NCBI GenBank assembly: GCA_964016875.1
Contig: OZ024736.1
Location: 36,798,707 to 36,862,706, forward strand
Direction: 5' to 3'
Source of the DNA: Fallopia convolvulus
Taxonomy: Eukaryota > Streptophyta > Magnoliopsida > Caryophyllales > Polygonaceae
DNA length: 64,000 nt
Both the position numbers and the translations under genes were made by a program. Positions 43,276 to 54,954 of the stretch are shown here, in pieces (the first letter of the stretch is position 1; the number at the start of each line of letters is the position of its first letter). Below the pieces are notes generated by a model, which was not told the origin of the DNA, did not search any database, and saw only the letters and a list, made by a program, of their open reading frames with translations.

Positions 43276-43797
43276 TAGAGGGGTGAGAAAAATGCAGGAT
43301 ACAACTCACCAGGGGGTTAAGACGCCGGTGCGGGACTGACCAACCCTAGTGCGCACTTTCCGGGAAGGACTCCGGTGAGATTGGCCCGAATTGGGGACAA
43401 TCTACACACCCAAAAACAACCGGTGCCCAGGGAACTTCTCCGACGCATTCGGGACGACAGGTTGTGGCGCGACTCGCTAACACCCGGGCAAAGGCCTGTG
43501 TTGGGTGGTGCTCCTTCGTACGGGGTGCAAAATGGGGCGCCAGAACAGTGAGGGGGGGGACGCCTCGTCAACGGATCTTGTGCGCAGGGAAGGTCGAACG
43601 GCGGATCAGAGCCGCTCTAAGGTTTCGAGGTTTGGGCACTCGAGCGAAAACGAGAGGGCTTGTGAGGAGGGGCGAGTGGGGTAGGGTTATGAGTGGTGGT
43701 CTAGACAGGGGGAGGGGCGCAGGAGCGACGGGCGGTCGCGGAAACTCTGCGCAGATGGGTTAGCCGGTGGAGAAAGTCGGGGAGACAGAAAACAGAA

Positions 43798-43799
<2 letters not shown>

Positions 43800-43835
<36 letters not shown>
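43800..43835. repeat. (GA)n microsatellite
   Basis: About 17 GA units, immediately before AT-rich host-like DNA. May mark the LINE's 5' end. Confidence 0.9.
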
Positions 43836-43838
<3 letters not shown>

Positions 43839-44706
43839 CAGGTACTTCAGAATAGTTAATATAACTCAACAAAATTAATTAAAACTAAAAATAATAAAAT
43901 AGCGGCTTTTTCTAAGGCATAGGTTAAGCATGTAACTAAAATCCTAAAAGGAAACGAATAAATCCTACTGAAAAAATTAATTAAAACTAAATTAATATAA
44001 CTCAACAAAATACTTCCATTTTAAGACTCTTAACTAGGACATATGTTAGAAAAATCAATAAAATAATTCATAACATGCTTGTACATTCTTATTTAAGTAT
44101 CAAACAACATTCACTAACAACATTCACTAATATCTCTCAATTGAGGAGACATACTAATTACATCGTAAATTGGGCTTCCAAATTGGCCCAATAAAAAGTG
44201 GATCAAATGGAATAAATTCAACTTGGGCTTGAAGAAGCTCTTATTGGGCTTGACTATCCCTTCGGTACCATTGCTGAGACTTCAAGAATTTTAAATCAAT
44301 GCTCTGGTGTGTATTTCACGTGGATGGAAGCTTGAAACAATGCGATATCAGAGGTACAAAGATGTATTAATATGAGGAGTGTCAAGTGTGTGCTTTCATT
44401 TAATTTTATCAAAGCATGTAAATATAGAATCATTGTTACATGTGACTTTTTTGGATAGGAATAATAGGTATTGCCCAAGCCTGTTGTTGCACTAAATTCA
44501 AACCTAGGTATTTTGCCTATTTGGCTTGTTATTGTTAATAAATAGAAGTGGTATCTTTTTGTGACAAAATTTCACACAAATCCTGATTTTCTTCCAGTCA
44601 AAATGTTGTACTCGATATTTAATAAAAATAATTAAATTGATCGAGTAGTCGTGGTGGTTTAACTTATTCTTACCCTAAAAATGTAGTAGTTAAATTATGG
44701 ATGACC
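43836..44706. other. AT-rich intergenic stretch
   Basis: No gene seen. AATATAACTCAACAAAAT occurs at about 43,857 and again at about 43,996. Confidence 0.35.
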
Positions 44707-44709
44707 TTA

Positions 44710-45256
44710 GTACCCGTTTAGTATCCATATTAGGATATTCAATATGGGTATGACTGATACTTATATTTGGTGTTTGGTATGATATCGATATCAAAATGAT
44801 ATCTGTTGTTTGATATATGGATATCGATATCGGCTGATATCAGATTATCAGAGAGATATCAAGTTGATATCAAAGTGTTATTTTGATATACCGATACCGA
44901 TATCCGATACCTTAATACCTCTCATACCTATATCTTGATAACTATATCGATACTGATATCTGTGAAAAAATTTAACTTCTTGTGTTTTATCTGTGAAAAA
45001 ATTTAACCAAACATATGCATTAGATACTACTTCCTGGGTTTTTCTAGATCATGTGATTTAAGTAGATAACCGAACAAGCACCAAGTTGATATCAAAGTGT
45101 TATTTTGATATACCCAGAAGAATTGGTATATCAAAGATATCATTCATACCGATACTGATATCCGATACCTTATATCGCTCATACCTATATCTTTATAAAC
45201 ATACCGATATCGATATCCGATATCTCATATCTTTGGTATCAATACCAAACGAGCCC
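44710..45256. mobile_element. Tourist-like (PIF/Harbinger) MITE, 547 bp, full of GATATC words
   Basis: Flanked by TTA (44707-44709, 45257-45259). The ends GTACCCGTTTAGTAT and (complemented) GGGCTCGTTTGGTAT are imperfect inverted repeats of the Tourist type. About 16 copies of the palindrome GATATC, plus many GATACC, occur in both halves. CAAGTTGATATCAAAGTGTT is present twice (about 44,859 and 45,082). No ORF belongs to it. Confidence 0.8.
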
Positions 45257-45259
45257 TTA

Positions 45260-47090
45260 AGATCGGAACTATGGATCTTCTATCGCAATTAGATGGGATT
45301 TATTTGCATCAAGCTAGCATATACTCCGTCGTATGTTAGAGTTGAGGCCCAACAATTAGTTTAACCCCCAAAAAAACCCAAACATTTTATTGTGCAATTT
45401 CAGGCCCGTTGATTTAGGGGGAAGAATTTATCAAGAAGCCATTGATTACTTTTGGTTTTGATGTCATTTTCGAGCCATATCTTTCTGACAATAATTGCTA
45501 ACCTAACAATAACGTGGTTGTAACTGTTACATGAATTTGCACATAAATACCATCAAATTGCTTGCTACATGAACATGTTGTAATTAATTTTGGGAACGTT
45601 AAAATGATCGAGAACCTAAATATGATTCTTATTTATGAACTTAATATATATGGAGTATGTCAAATTTAATTGTCTGACATGATTTGGGGTTGGGTCTATT
45701 CTGATTTATAACGGTACGTATCAGGGCGAATTTAATTAGTTGGATATAATTGGGATGATAATAGCCCCTAAACAGTAAACACACATATCTTGATCATATC
45801 CCTTGCATGTTATGTGCAAACAGAATAAAATGTTTCTTTCATCCAAAAGTATGATCACAAGTACAAGATAAACATCTTTCTTAATCATGTTTTTAAGTAA
45901 GGTCTGGAAATTAGATAACCTCTAAGTTGAAGCTAGTTTATTACACCTTGCCTTGCCACGCTCAACTTTATATTAATAGTTTTTGAACATGGATCGTAAT
46001 AAAACAAATTATGTGGGTTCATGTTATTGGAGATGGAAGGGGGGTGAGTTGATCATGAAGAATTGAATTCCATTTATTATGGGGGGCACCGCCCTCTGAA
46101 AAATACCCAACCAATCTGTTCCCCTAAACACACGAGTCTTGTGACTGTTTATGATTTTCTTGCTAGTTTTGCTTTGTACTAACGCTCCAAATTTTTGGTA
46201 CATATCGATCCATTCCCTAGCTCTCAAATTGTTAGAATCAATGCAACCTTATTAGCTACGTACGTAATTTTGTAGAATATCATTGATATGTTAACTTTCT
46301 TTGTTACACCGGCCTCGAGCATATGTAACAGTAGAATTGACAAGTTTTTGCTGTAAATTAAGCATATATGGTTGAATTTTTGATTGGACTCCAGTGGGTA
46401 AAAAATGGTCTCGATCAATATATATAATATGATACAGTTACAAAATCAAGGAATCGTTTAATATTGTTGGCCGGGGAAGAAATGCGACATGAAAAAAGAG
46501 GAAAGGAAAGCGTAAGACAGCGGAACAAAAGGGTTGCCTAAAACATTGTCCAAACATTAACTGCCCATTACAACAATACCTATCCTATTCATAGCTAGCT
46601 TTAGGGTCCAAGCAGATGAAGCAAACATCATTTTAGGCATATAATTCCAGTGGATCGGATGTCGACGATGATCATCAAATAACGCCCAAGAATATTAATA
46701 TGTGGTCCATCCATCTTCCGTGTAGTATATATATAGTACTCCGTATGAAGTTATATGTCTATACGGTGGAGTCAACATTCAACAAGCTTTAAATGTTACT
46801 ACGTCCTGCAATTTCTTACATTGACTAATAAATGAACCGCTGGAATTAGAGGATAAACGCATGTTTACATTCACTTTTTGATGACTATATAATAAAATCA
46901 ATCTTCAATGGGTGGATGGGCCGGGTCCTATGATATTTGCAAGAACCGAAACCTAACCATATGAATTTTAGGGTAAGAATAAAGCCACCATGTACAATCA
47001 AATGAAACAAATTTGATATTGTCTTTATAAGCTAATTAAATAGGCACATTTATTGTATTTGATAAAAATGTTGACTAAACTTTCCAATAT
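45260..47090. other. Intergenic stretch, no gene seen
   Basis: Short unrelated ORFs only; no splice-consistent exons of a known family found. Confidence 0.35.
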
Positions 47091-47335
47091 TTTTTGAGAG
47101 GAAAGAGTTAATTTTATTGAAAATCAAGTTCCGTTAGTACTAGTGTCTATAAAGGTGATTACACTCACCATTGAGGCCCTCACCACACCCTGCCCTGGGT
47201 CATCATAAAGAAGGCAAATCTCGGAAAATGCGATGTAGTGGTCAGAAATCGAACCCGAAATCTTGTAATCCCGTTGGATAACATCCAAGACCTTTTCAAT
47301 CCGCCCTTTACCACTGTGCCATGTGCCCCGAGCTG
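47091..47335 (-). mobile_element. Probable tRNA-derived SINE, minus strand
   Basis: On the minus strand TGGCACAGTGG (47311-47321) matches a polymerase III A box and GGTTCGATTTC (47245-47255) a B box. The element ends at the left in CTCTCAAAAAAT. Box spacing (about 56 bp) is wide for a tRNA, as expected of a SINE and not of a functional tRNA gene. Target duplication not resolved. Confidence 0.55.
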
Positions 47336-49560
47336 GTTACGTCTATAAAGAGTTCCTAAATATGTGACATTTGAAGACCCACTTTGAATCACAATAACTG
47401 CATCCGTTTGAACTTTCCAATGGATACGTAAACAAAATTTGATACACGATACCCAAGCAAAAAATAAGTGTTTTGCTTCGACTTTACTAGGAGAAACTTG
47501 ATCGATCGGCGACTCGCAATCCACGTACGATGGACTGTTACAGGACGATGCATACATTTTTATTTAGATTTTCAACGCGCCTTCTTTCTTTAATAAACAG
47601 AACGCGCCTTCTTACATATATCCACTACTTTTATTAAAGTGAATCACATCGATCAGTTTATTAATAAATCACAATTGACGTACCCTGATCGATGCGTGGC
47701 TTTATAATATAATGTCCCTCATCAAATCATTATATAATTTTCCTTAGTATTGGACATGTTAATCAGCACAAAAAGATTGGGATAAAGTTGTAGGTGTACG
47801 CGCGTGGCATTTTGGTGAGAGCACCTTTCGATATGTAATGAATAAAAAGTTTAATGCAAATCTCCTTGAATTTAGCCTTTTAAAGCTCTCCAAAAAGCAA
47901 GAAATTAAGAAAGCTGATTGCTAGTATTACAAAAGATGCATGAAGGTAGCTAGACGACATGTGGGGCGAGGAAGGATTCTCTTTAATTTGCATGGTGTTG
48001 CTTCCCCACTTGGATTTTTCACAAATCAAGGTGGACATGATTCAAATCATCGACCCTATTGCTTTTTTCATTTCCCCTCTAGCTATTTTGTGCTATCTGC
48101 TGAATAATTATTGTCAACGTCAAATTAAATATATACAATAACATTGACAACAATGTGAGTTTGTGATCGACTTGTGTTTCTGACCTAGTAAATCAGAGAA
48201 ATCTAATCATTTTTAATTGCGTAGTATTGCATATAGTAGATTTTTTTTTGGTCTAGGCGTCTAGCTTCTCCCATCTTGGGAAGATTATATCATTATTAGT
48301 ACTCTTTTCATACATGTTATCACGAGCGGATTTAAGATTATTCGAAAGTGGGTTATGTTTCGGTGCGGGTTCATATATATTTTCGAGTCTTTGGATTTTT
48401 CGGTTTCATGGGTCCATTTAAACAGACCGCCAAATAAAGGAGCGACTGATCCCAAAAAGTGGTTGTTCACGAATCTTGAGGGATTTATTCGAACTTGTCG
48501 GCCTTATGAGCATATTTAAGCAACCCTCCAATAAAGGAGATACCAACCCAAATGTGAAGGTTCGCAAGTCTTGAGAAACTTGTGTCCACGTGTCAACTGG
48601 CTCATGCAGTTGCACTTCATGGGGCATGTTAAGAGTGTTTCCCACATGGATTACTTAGACATAAATGTCTAATATATAACCTAAGGAGTTGCTCCACTGA
48701 TTGTCATATTGTTTTGGGTTAGCACCTCATTGGCCTTGTATGTTAGGCCTATTATGGTACGACCCCTAGTTTACCGGCCCATCGTACTTTATCAATTTCG
48801 CCGCAATCTCCGTCTGGTTCTTCCTCCTCCTCCATCCTCGACAAACTTTCACAAATCTTTTCACCTGTTCCTCCCCTAGTCTTCCTCACCTTCGCCCATG
48901 CCACCCGGAACCTCTTTACGGGGCCAAAATTCCAAAAAAAATCTTTATTTCCGGATCTTTTCGTATAAACTTGTCACTTCTCCGGTCGAATGTGGAGGCG
49001 ACTGCCCCCACCTAGATCTGCCCTTCATGTTATTAAGGACATTTGAACTCAAAATTTTTTGACAAAATTTAAAAAATCTAACACAATTACACTACTCTAT
49101 CACCAACCAACTAAGTATTAATATTACATACAATAGATATTTTAAACTTTGCTCCATACCCAGAGTTAAGTGACCACTAGAGCTATTAAAAACTGACCTG
49201 ATCCGCCCGAAAATTTTATGACCAAGACTCAAAATTTTGAACCCAAAACCTTAAATTAATCGGATCCGAAATCCATTGGGTTGAAGCCCGAAACTCCGCT
49301 GTGTTAAAACCCGTGACTTGTTACGACCCGAATCCGGCTCAATTTTGAACCCGAAATAACCCGATCCGATCAGATCAATAAGTCTAGTACTGACCGTCCA
49401 TTTAGATAAATTAATACTCAGTTGATCGGATCGGATCAACTGAGTTCCCCTTCTCCTCCTCCGCTATGCTGCTTCATAAAAATCATTTTGCTTCTACCTT
49501 CTACCTTCTACGGAGTTAATTCACTTCTATCTCCTCTCAACTTTCATTCAATAATCCCCA
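47336..49560. other. Intergenic stretch upstream of the TRM gene
   Basis: No gene recognised. A diverged duplication of about 108 bp lies at 48,415-48,590 (..CC.CCAATAAAGGAG..). At 49,190-49,390 many CCCGAAA and CCGATCCGATC words form a short imperfectly repeated block of unknown origin. Confidence 0.4.
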
Positions 49561-50475
49561 CCCTACACATTTGAGCAGGAATTTGCTGAATCTCATAATA
49601 ATAAGATGCCCCTTTCCTCTCTCTCTCTCTCTCTCCCCTTTTAACTGTGCTTATGACGCAGAAACCCACAATCGACAAACCAATCAGAAATGCATTCCCC
49701 GCATTCTTCAATTCAGCGATTTTCTTGTCTCCCTTCCCAATTTTTTAATCAACCCCCCATTAAATCAAACACACGGAGAGAGAAAATCCATCGAAGAATC
49801 CAAAAGGGCTCCGCTTCTGCTGCTTCCTCTCTTTTGAACTACTGGTTTTTTTTTTTTTGCCCTTTTGAATGCTGATGGTGGTTACACTTCCGACTTCACA
49901 AAGTCAATCTTCTACCTCACAACACAAAACAATCCCTCTTTTTTGTGTAAATGCTGAGCTGTGTATGATAAAGACTCGTGGATCTCTTGTGGGTCTTTGT
50001 TGATTTGGCTTTTTATTTTTTTCTTCATGCTGTGTGTGCTCAAGTAGGAGAAAGATTGAGAAACCAAAAGAAGCAGAAGAGACAGTTTCTACATCAGGTG
50101 AAATAATATTGCAATCTGATCTAATTATTTGTTTTTTCTTTGGTGGTTAGTCTTCTAAAATTTTCAGCTTTTGCAAGAGATGAATTTTCTAGTTTCGTTT
50201 TTGTTTCATATACAATTTTCTATTGTCTTTGTTCTTGCAGTGAAACAAACAAACAAGAGACAAAATCTCCAATATATAATTAGGAAGACTTATCTTCTAT
50301 GCTGACAAAATTAGAAGATCTCCTCCATCAGTCCGTTGTAATTAAACAATCTTGCTGTGAGTTTCAACATATCTTTTCTCATCTTGGCATTTTCTGTCAT
50401 TAGATTTTTTTTTGGGGTCTACTCAGAGTAGATTTCTTCTGGATCATAATTGGCTTTCTTTCTGTAATTTAGAAA
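49561..50475 (+). promoter_or_regulatory. 5' leader of the TRM/DUF4378 gene with likely leader introns
   Basis: A CT-repeat at about 49617-49636 is a pyrimidine patch common near plant start sites. Two intron-like intervals precede the ATG: CAG|GTGAAATAAT (about 50098) to TTCTTGCAG (about 50240), and GCT|GTGAGTTTC (about 50356) to TGTAATTTAG (about 50471). Both are inferred from consensus only. Confidence 0.45.
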
Positions 50476-52712
50476 ATGCCTCAGGAAGGTAGAAGATCAA
50501 TTGGATACAGACCATTCATCACTTGTGATGATCCAAGGGGTGTGGTTGAGAGTGGCACAATCAGAAAACAGAAATCTGAATCTCACAGGAGAAAACAAAA
50601 GAATCTGAATCATGTGGTCAGCTCTTGGTCTTCTTGTGGACATATCAAGAACAATAAAAAGGACTCAGCCAAAGATTTGCTCAATGGTGCACTTGATCTT
50701 GAGGAATCATTGACCATGCTTAGCAAGCTGCAGCACTCTTCAGATCACATCTCAGGATCAGCAAACAAGCAGCTGAACAAGGGGGAGGTTGATGGTGATT
50801 TGAGGGATGAATTGCAGGAAATGAGATCTCATGGAGTTGATGGGAAGAATGTGTTTTTGGATCCTTTCAGTGAAGAGGCTTGTGATGATGATAGAAGGTT
50901 AGACTCATCTGAAGCGCCTTCCACTAGTTCGAGTCAATCCTCAATTGTCCATTCAAGCAATTGTGTGTCTCCAGAGTCTTTTCTTTCATCCACATCTTCA
51001 AAGAAGAAGAGGGACATTAAGAAGCCAAGAGGGGCCAGTTTAATAGCAAAGCTGATGGGTATAGAGTATAGTAGAAAAAAGGATTTGGGTGATGATGGTG
51101 AGAAGATTGTGAATCAGAAGAAACCAGCATTTCATCTAGACTCTCCACATGAACATGATTCAGGCTGGAAGAGGAGGACATTAGATCAGATGATTGAAGC
51201 TCTGAAATTCAAAGGAAATTCCAAAACCAGTCAGTTAAATGGATCCCATAGAGATTATTGGTCATCTATAGTTATCATGAAGCCTTCAAAGTTTTCTTGT
51301 CTCAATTCGGAGAACCCAATTATACCGAAGCCAAGATCGGAGGTGGATGAAGAAATGCTTCTTAAGATGAGAATAAGAACCAACCCTTTAGCTCAGTCAG
51401 ATGAATCTGAGAATTCGAATAGTAATGAGAAAGAGATGGTAGACAGAGCAAAGGGAAAGGCTTCTTCTCCCGGAAAATCAAGGCCACACAAGAAGAACTT
51501 ACTAGAAAAGAATGCTGGAGAAGCTCAGAAGGCGACTGGTAGTAGAAGAAAAGGGGAAACCCATTTGCAATCCCCAGATGGAGATAAATTAACAATGAGC
51601 TCTAGCAACTCAGAAAAGAATTGGCCAAAGACTGATGAGGAAGTAACTGACAAGGATATTGCAATCGTAGTGAGCATTCTTCTCCTCTCTGAATATTTAT
51701 TGGAATAATACAAATTTTGTTATCTTTTATCATTCTTATTTTTGTCAACACTCCTCATAGAAATGTAACACAAAACCCTTCTGATACAGAATGGTAAAGA
51801 AAGATTTAGAGATGTATGTGAAAGAGAGTCCCTGTTTCTATTGGAAGATTCTACTAGACTTGCTGAAGATGCATCCCAAATCGAGATCACAGGTAGAGAC
51901 ATACAGATTCATGTTATGTTTTGTCTGTATTTCTATGAAAATATGTTTTCAAATTGTCATCTGATAAGTTCTCACCGGTTTTGATTGCAGATTATGCTGA
52001 TGATGACCATAGTAGTTCTTCAAATGAAACTCCGTTATCATCTTGCAGCCGGAGCAAAACCCAAGCACAGGAAAGCCATTGCTCTACTACAACACCGGAT
52101 GTTGATGAAGAAGAAAATCACGGTTGTGTGACTTCAACTCCCTCCATTGATTACAGTGGCTCAAGAAAAGGCTCAACAGGCGAGAACAAATTGAAGGAAC
52201 TGCTCCTAAGCAGTCCACCGTTCATCAACCATGTAGTGGAGCTTTTTGATTTGAAGGGGAATTCAGATAAAGTCTTTTTGCAGAAAACTGGTTATGATAT
52301 TGATCACAATGATTTAAGTGCCAGAATGTTACTAGACACTGCAAATGAGCTTGTTGAGCTCCATGGCTATGAATGCTCAAGAGCTTGTCTACCACTTCCG
52401 TTGACTTACAAGATGAATTCTGTAACTTGCTATTATACTTGTTTGGACCAGCTGTTGGATCAAGTTTGTGAAGGAATAGAGGCTTTTGGGTGTTACATGA
52501 AAGATGTTGGAGAAAGCCATTCAACCGATAATCTTCTTTTGCTAGTGAAGGAGGATTTAAGGAGCAGGAGAATGATTGATGGAGTCTGGGATATTGGTTG
52601 GAGAAATGTTGGGTCTGCAGATGAAATTGAGGAGATCACAAGAGGGGTTGATCAGCTTGTCTTAGATGGATTGATAGAAGAGATTCTTGTTGATCTTACT
52701 GTGACTGTCTAG
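50476..52712 (+). CDS. TRM-like DUF3741/DUF4378 protein, three coding exons
   Basis: Exons 50476-51669, 51790-51892 and 51991-52712; GT-AG introns, phases agree, 672 aa. The N terminus (DPRGVVESGTIRK, 19-31) resembles TRM32-type proteins as I recall them. ASLIAKLMGIE at 187-197 is the conserved DUF3741 motif. The middle is Ser/Lys-rich and likely disordered. Exon 3 holds the DUF4378 domain (LLSSPPFINHVVELFDL, ARMLLDTANELVELHG, DGVWDIGW, VDQLVLDGLIEEILVDL). TRM proteins recruit TON1 and are linked to cortical microtubules and cell shape; that function here is inference from family. Exon 1 could also end at 51666 (one residue fewer). Exon 2 is open in a second frame too, but only the frame used joins exon 3 without a stop. 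Confidence 0.88.
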
Positions 52713-54197
52713 TATATTTTTGACATTATGTTTTGAATAAGTGTAAAGTTGTGTGTTTCTGCTTGACTGCAAGGAGCATTCTATGTAGTTAACATAATTT
52801 CAAGGTCTCAATAGGTCATAAAAATGGGCAGTTTAATTTTTTCCTCTAGAGATCATCACTTGTATTATTCTTTTTCCTGCAGAAGTACAGAATAATCATA
52901 GCATACATTATTGTCTCACGATTTTTTCTAGTGTTCACGGACCTTGAAACTGCGTGTGAAAATATATACTTTATTGGAATGAGACTGATAAGAGGTCAAA
53001 TACAATGTTACTTGTATAAATATATAAAATTGTTTATAATGTCATAAGAAAATTATAACATTGCTTACTGTCTAAGAATAGGATATCTTCCTTGAAAAGA
53101 ATAAGATATCTTCTAATATATAAACAAAAACAGAAGAATAAGCCACCTTGAAGATGATGAGAAAGTAAACGTCCAATGCAAAATAAGCCACCTTGAAGAT
53201 GACGAAGCAACCAAAACATTGTCATCCTCTTTTGTTCTACGTATCATTGAGTAGAAGAGCAAACAAAACAAAAACAATTTTCCACGTTCTCTCAACTAAG
53301 GATTCCGTGATTACATTCTTTCTTATCTTCCTAAAGAGAGATAGAGATAGAGACAAAAAGAAAGACTTAACAGTTTTCATATGGAAATTGTGAATAAATA
53401 ATTCGAGTATATGCCTTCATTTCATATCGATCTGATATTAAAAAAAAATGGATTAAATAAAGGCAATGGTGTGCTAGATCACGTGTGGAATTGATTATTA
53501 TTAACAAGCTGACTTATTCTGGACGGAACTCCTTTGAGATCTAATATATTTCATGTCAGAACTCAGAAGCCTGCAGCCATAAAGAATTCATCTGTGAAGT
53601 AGTTTTTGAATGACAGAGCCATTCTAGAGTCTTATTCATTTGATTTGGAAACCCTGCAATATGCCTAATTCTCAATGGGCCTGAGAGGATGGCCCATGTT
53701 GTGACACAAGGCTTGACTCACTCAGATATTTTGAGCCTTTTCACTGGGCCGTGAACAGAGTAGAGGCAAAGTTCAAAAGGGAATAATCATACCCAAGGGG
53801 GAAAAAATTGTGTACTTGAGCCTATAAACTTGCTTATAATCAAACCCAAGGGAAAAAAGTCAAGTCTATCCCCAAAGCCTCAAACCTATAGACTTGGTTA
53901 TTGACCAGTTGGATTAATCAAACCCATGGGAAAAAGTAATTATATGCTCAAACCTATAAACTTGCTCATTGACCACTTTGATTACTCATTCAGGGCTTAA
54001 ACAGTTCTACACTTCTTCTATCTCTTTTGATATTTTTACTATTGAAAATTGTATACATTGACATGCACTTCTTCGATCCTATGCAAATTTTATTTATCCA
54101 AAATAGCTACAAATAAAGTGTGTAATAAAGCAGCCTTTCATGATATTTTATTTAAATTAATAAATTTCACAATAGTTATGTCAAACACTAATATAAA
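52713..54197. other. 3' side of the TRM gene and intergenic DNA with short repeats
   Basis: No further gene. AATAAGCCACCTTGAAGATGA occurs at about 53,137 and 53,182. At 53,790-53,990 a unit of about 95 bp (AAACCCA.GGGAAAAA..CTCAAACCTATAAACTTG..) appears about three times with divergence. Confidence 0.45.
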
Positions 54198-54345
54198 AAG
54201 TTGGTCTAGTGGTAAAGTGGTGATGTCCTTAAATGTTTCGAAGTTCGAATCTCATTGACGCCATGTATGAAGAAACTGATATTGGGAGGGTTTCTTCCAA
54301 AATAGGACCATGAATTGGGTGAGTTAAAAGACAAGACAAAAAAAA
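54198..54345 (+). mobile_element. Probable tRNA-derived SINE
   Basis: A box TGGTCTAGTGG at 54202-54212 and B box GTTCGAATC at 54243-54251 have tRNA-like spacing. About 80 bp further lies an A-rich tail (GACAAAAAAAATAAA). The part between B box and tail is not tRNA-like, and no clover-leaf closes, so it is a SINE and not a tRNA gene. Confidence 0.65.
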
Positions 54346-54954
54346 TAAATGAAGATAGTATCAAATATCAATCTTATTAGCAATTTGACTTGATTTTTAT
54401 TGTCGGAAGAAAGATAAATAACGGATTTGGTTGAAAGTTTTTGGGGGAAATGCGATGGAAGTAGGCTGTCAGCAATCTGTCTCTACCACGTTGTAAACAT
54501 CATTTGACAACTCATCCGTTTCTAAATTAAACATACACATTAGCTGTTGTAATTAAGCTCCAAATTATCCCCAAATGTATCAATACTAGTAAATGGCCCC
54601 TGAAGGTTGGATAATACATAAATTTCACTTCTTTGTCAACAAGAATAAACAAATAATTGAATTAAATTTATAAACTACAACATATTGATGATTTGATGAT
54701 GTCAAACTTTATGAATAACCCTGTTATTAACAAAAAAAACATGTAGATATGTTGCAAAACAGCATGACAATTCTTTTTTGGTGAAAAACAGCATGATAAT
54801 TCTTATGTGGTTTTATTGAATATAATATGACAACAAATATAAGAGTAATGAATGTTAGCTCAAAAAAAAACAAGAATTGGATAGACGAATAAGATGATAA
54901 TACAATATTCTTTTTCAAAATGGTGTCTGTTACCTTATAACATCTTTGAGGATG
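54346..54954. other. AT-rich stretch, no gene seen
   Basis: AACAGCATGA.AATTCTT is duplicated at about 54,759 and 54,786. Confidence 0.3.

Larger units (their letters stand above)
39638..43835 (-). mobile_element. RTE-clade LINE, minus strand, decayed
   Basis: The 3' end carries the short repeat tail typical of plant RTE elements (TTG triplets on the minus strand, 39638-39652) and the usual 3' UTR words around GGATCCCGATGTAAGCGGGATC. Endonuclease and reverse transcriptase remnants lie inside. The 5' part (about 42,840-43,835) is non-coding, partly GC-rich and contains two GA-repeat tracts. Target duplication not resolved; the 5' limit is approximate. Confidence 0.85.

Noticed and set aside
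43464..43763. 99-codon plus-strand frame in GC-rich DNA
   Set aside because: Lies in the presumed 5' UTR of the RTE LINE, is antisense to it and has no domain.
47245..47321. Possible tRNA gene from A- and B-box matches
   Set aside because: The spacing is too wide and no clover-leaf or acceptor stem closes; called a SINE.
51362..51713. Minus-strand frames opposite the TRM gene
   Set aside because: Shadows of the plus-strand coding exon.
54202..54251. Possible tRNA gene
   Set aside because: A and B boxes fit, but the sequence after the B box does not form an acceptor stem and runs to an A-rich tail; called a SINE.
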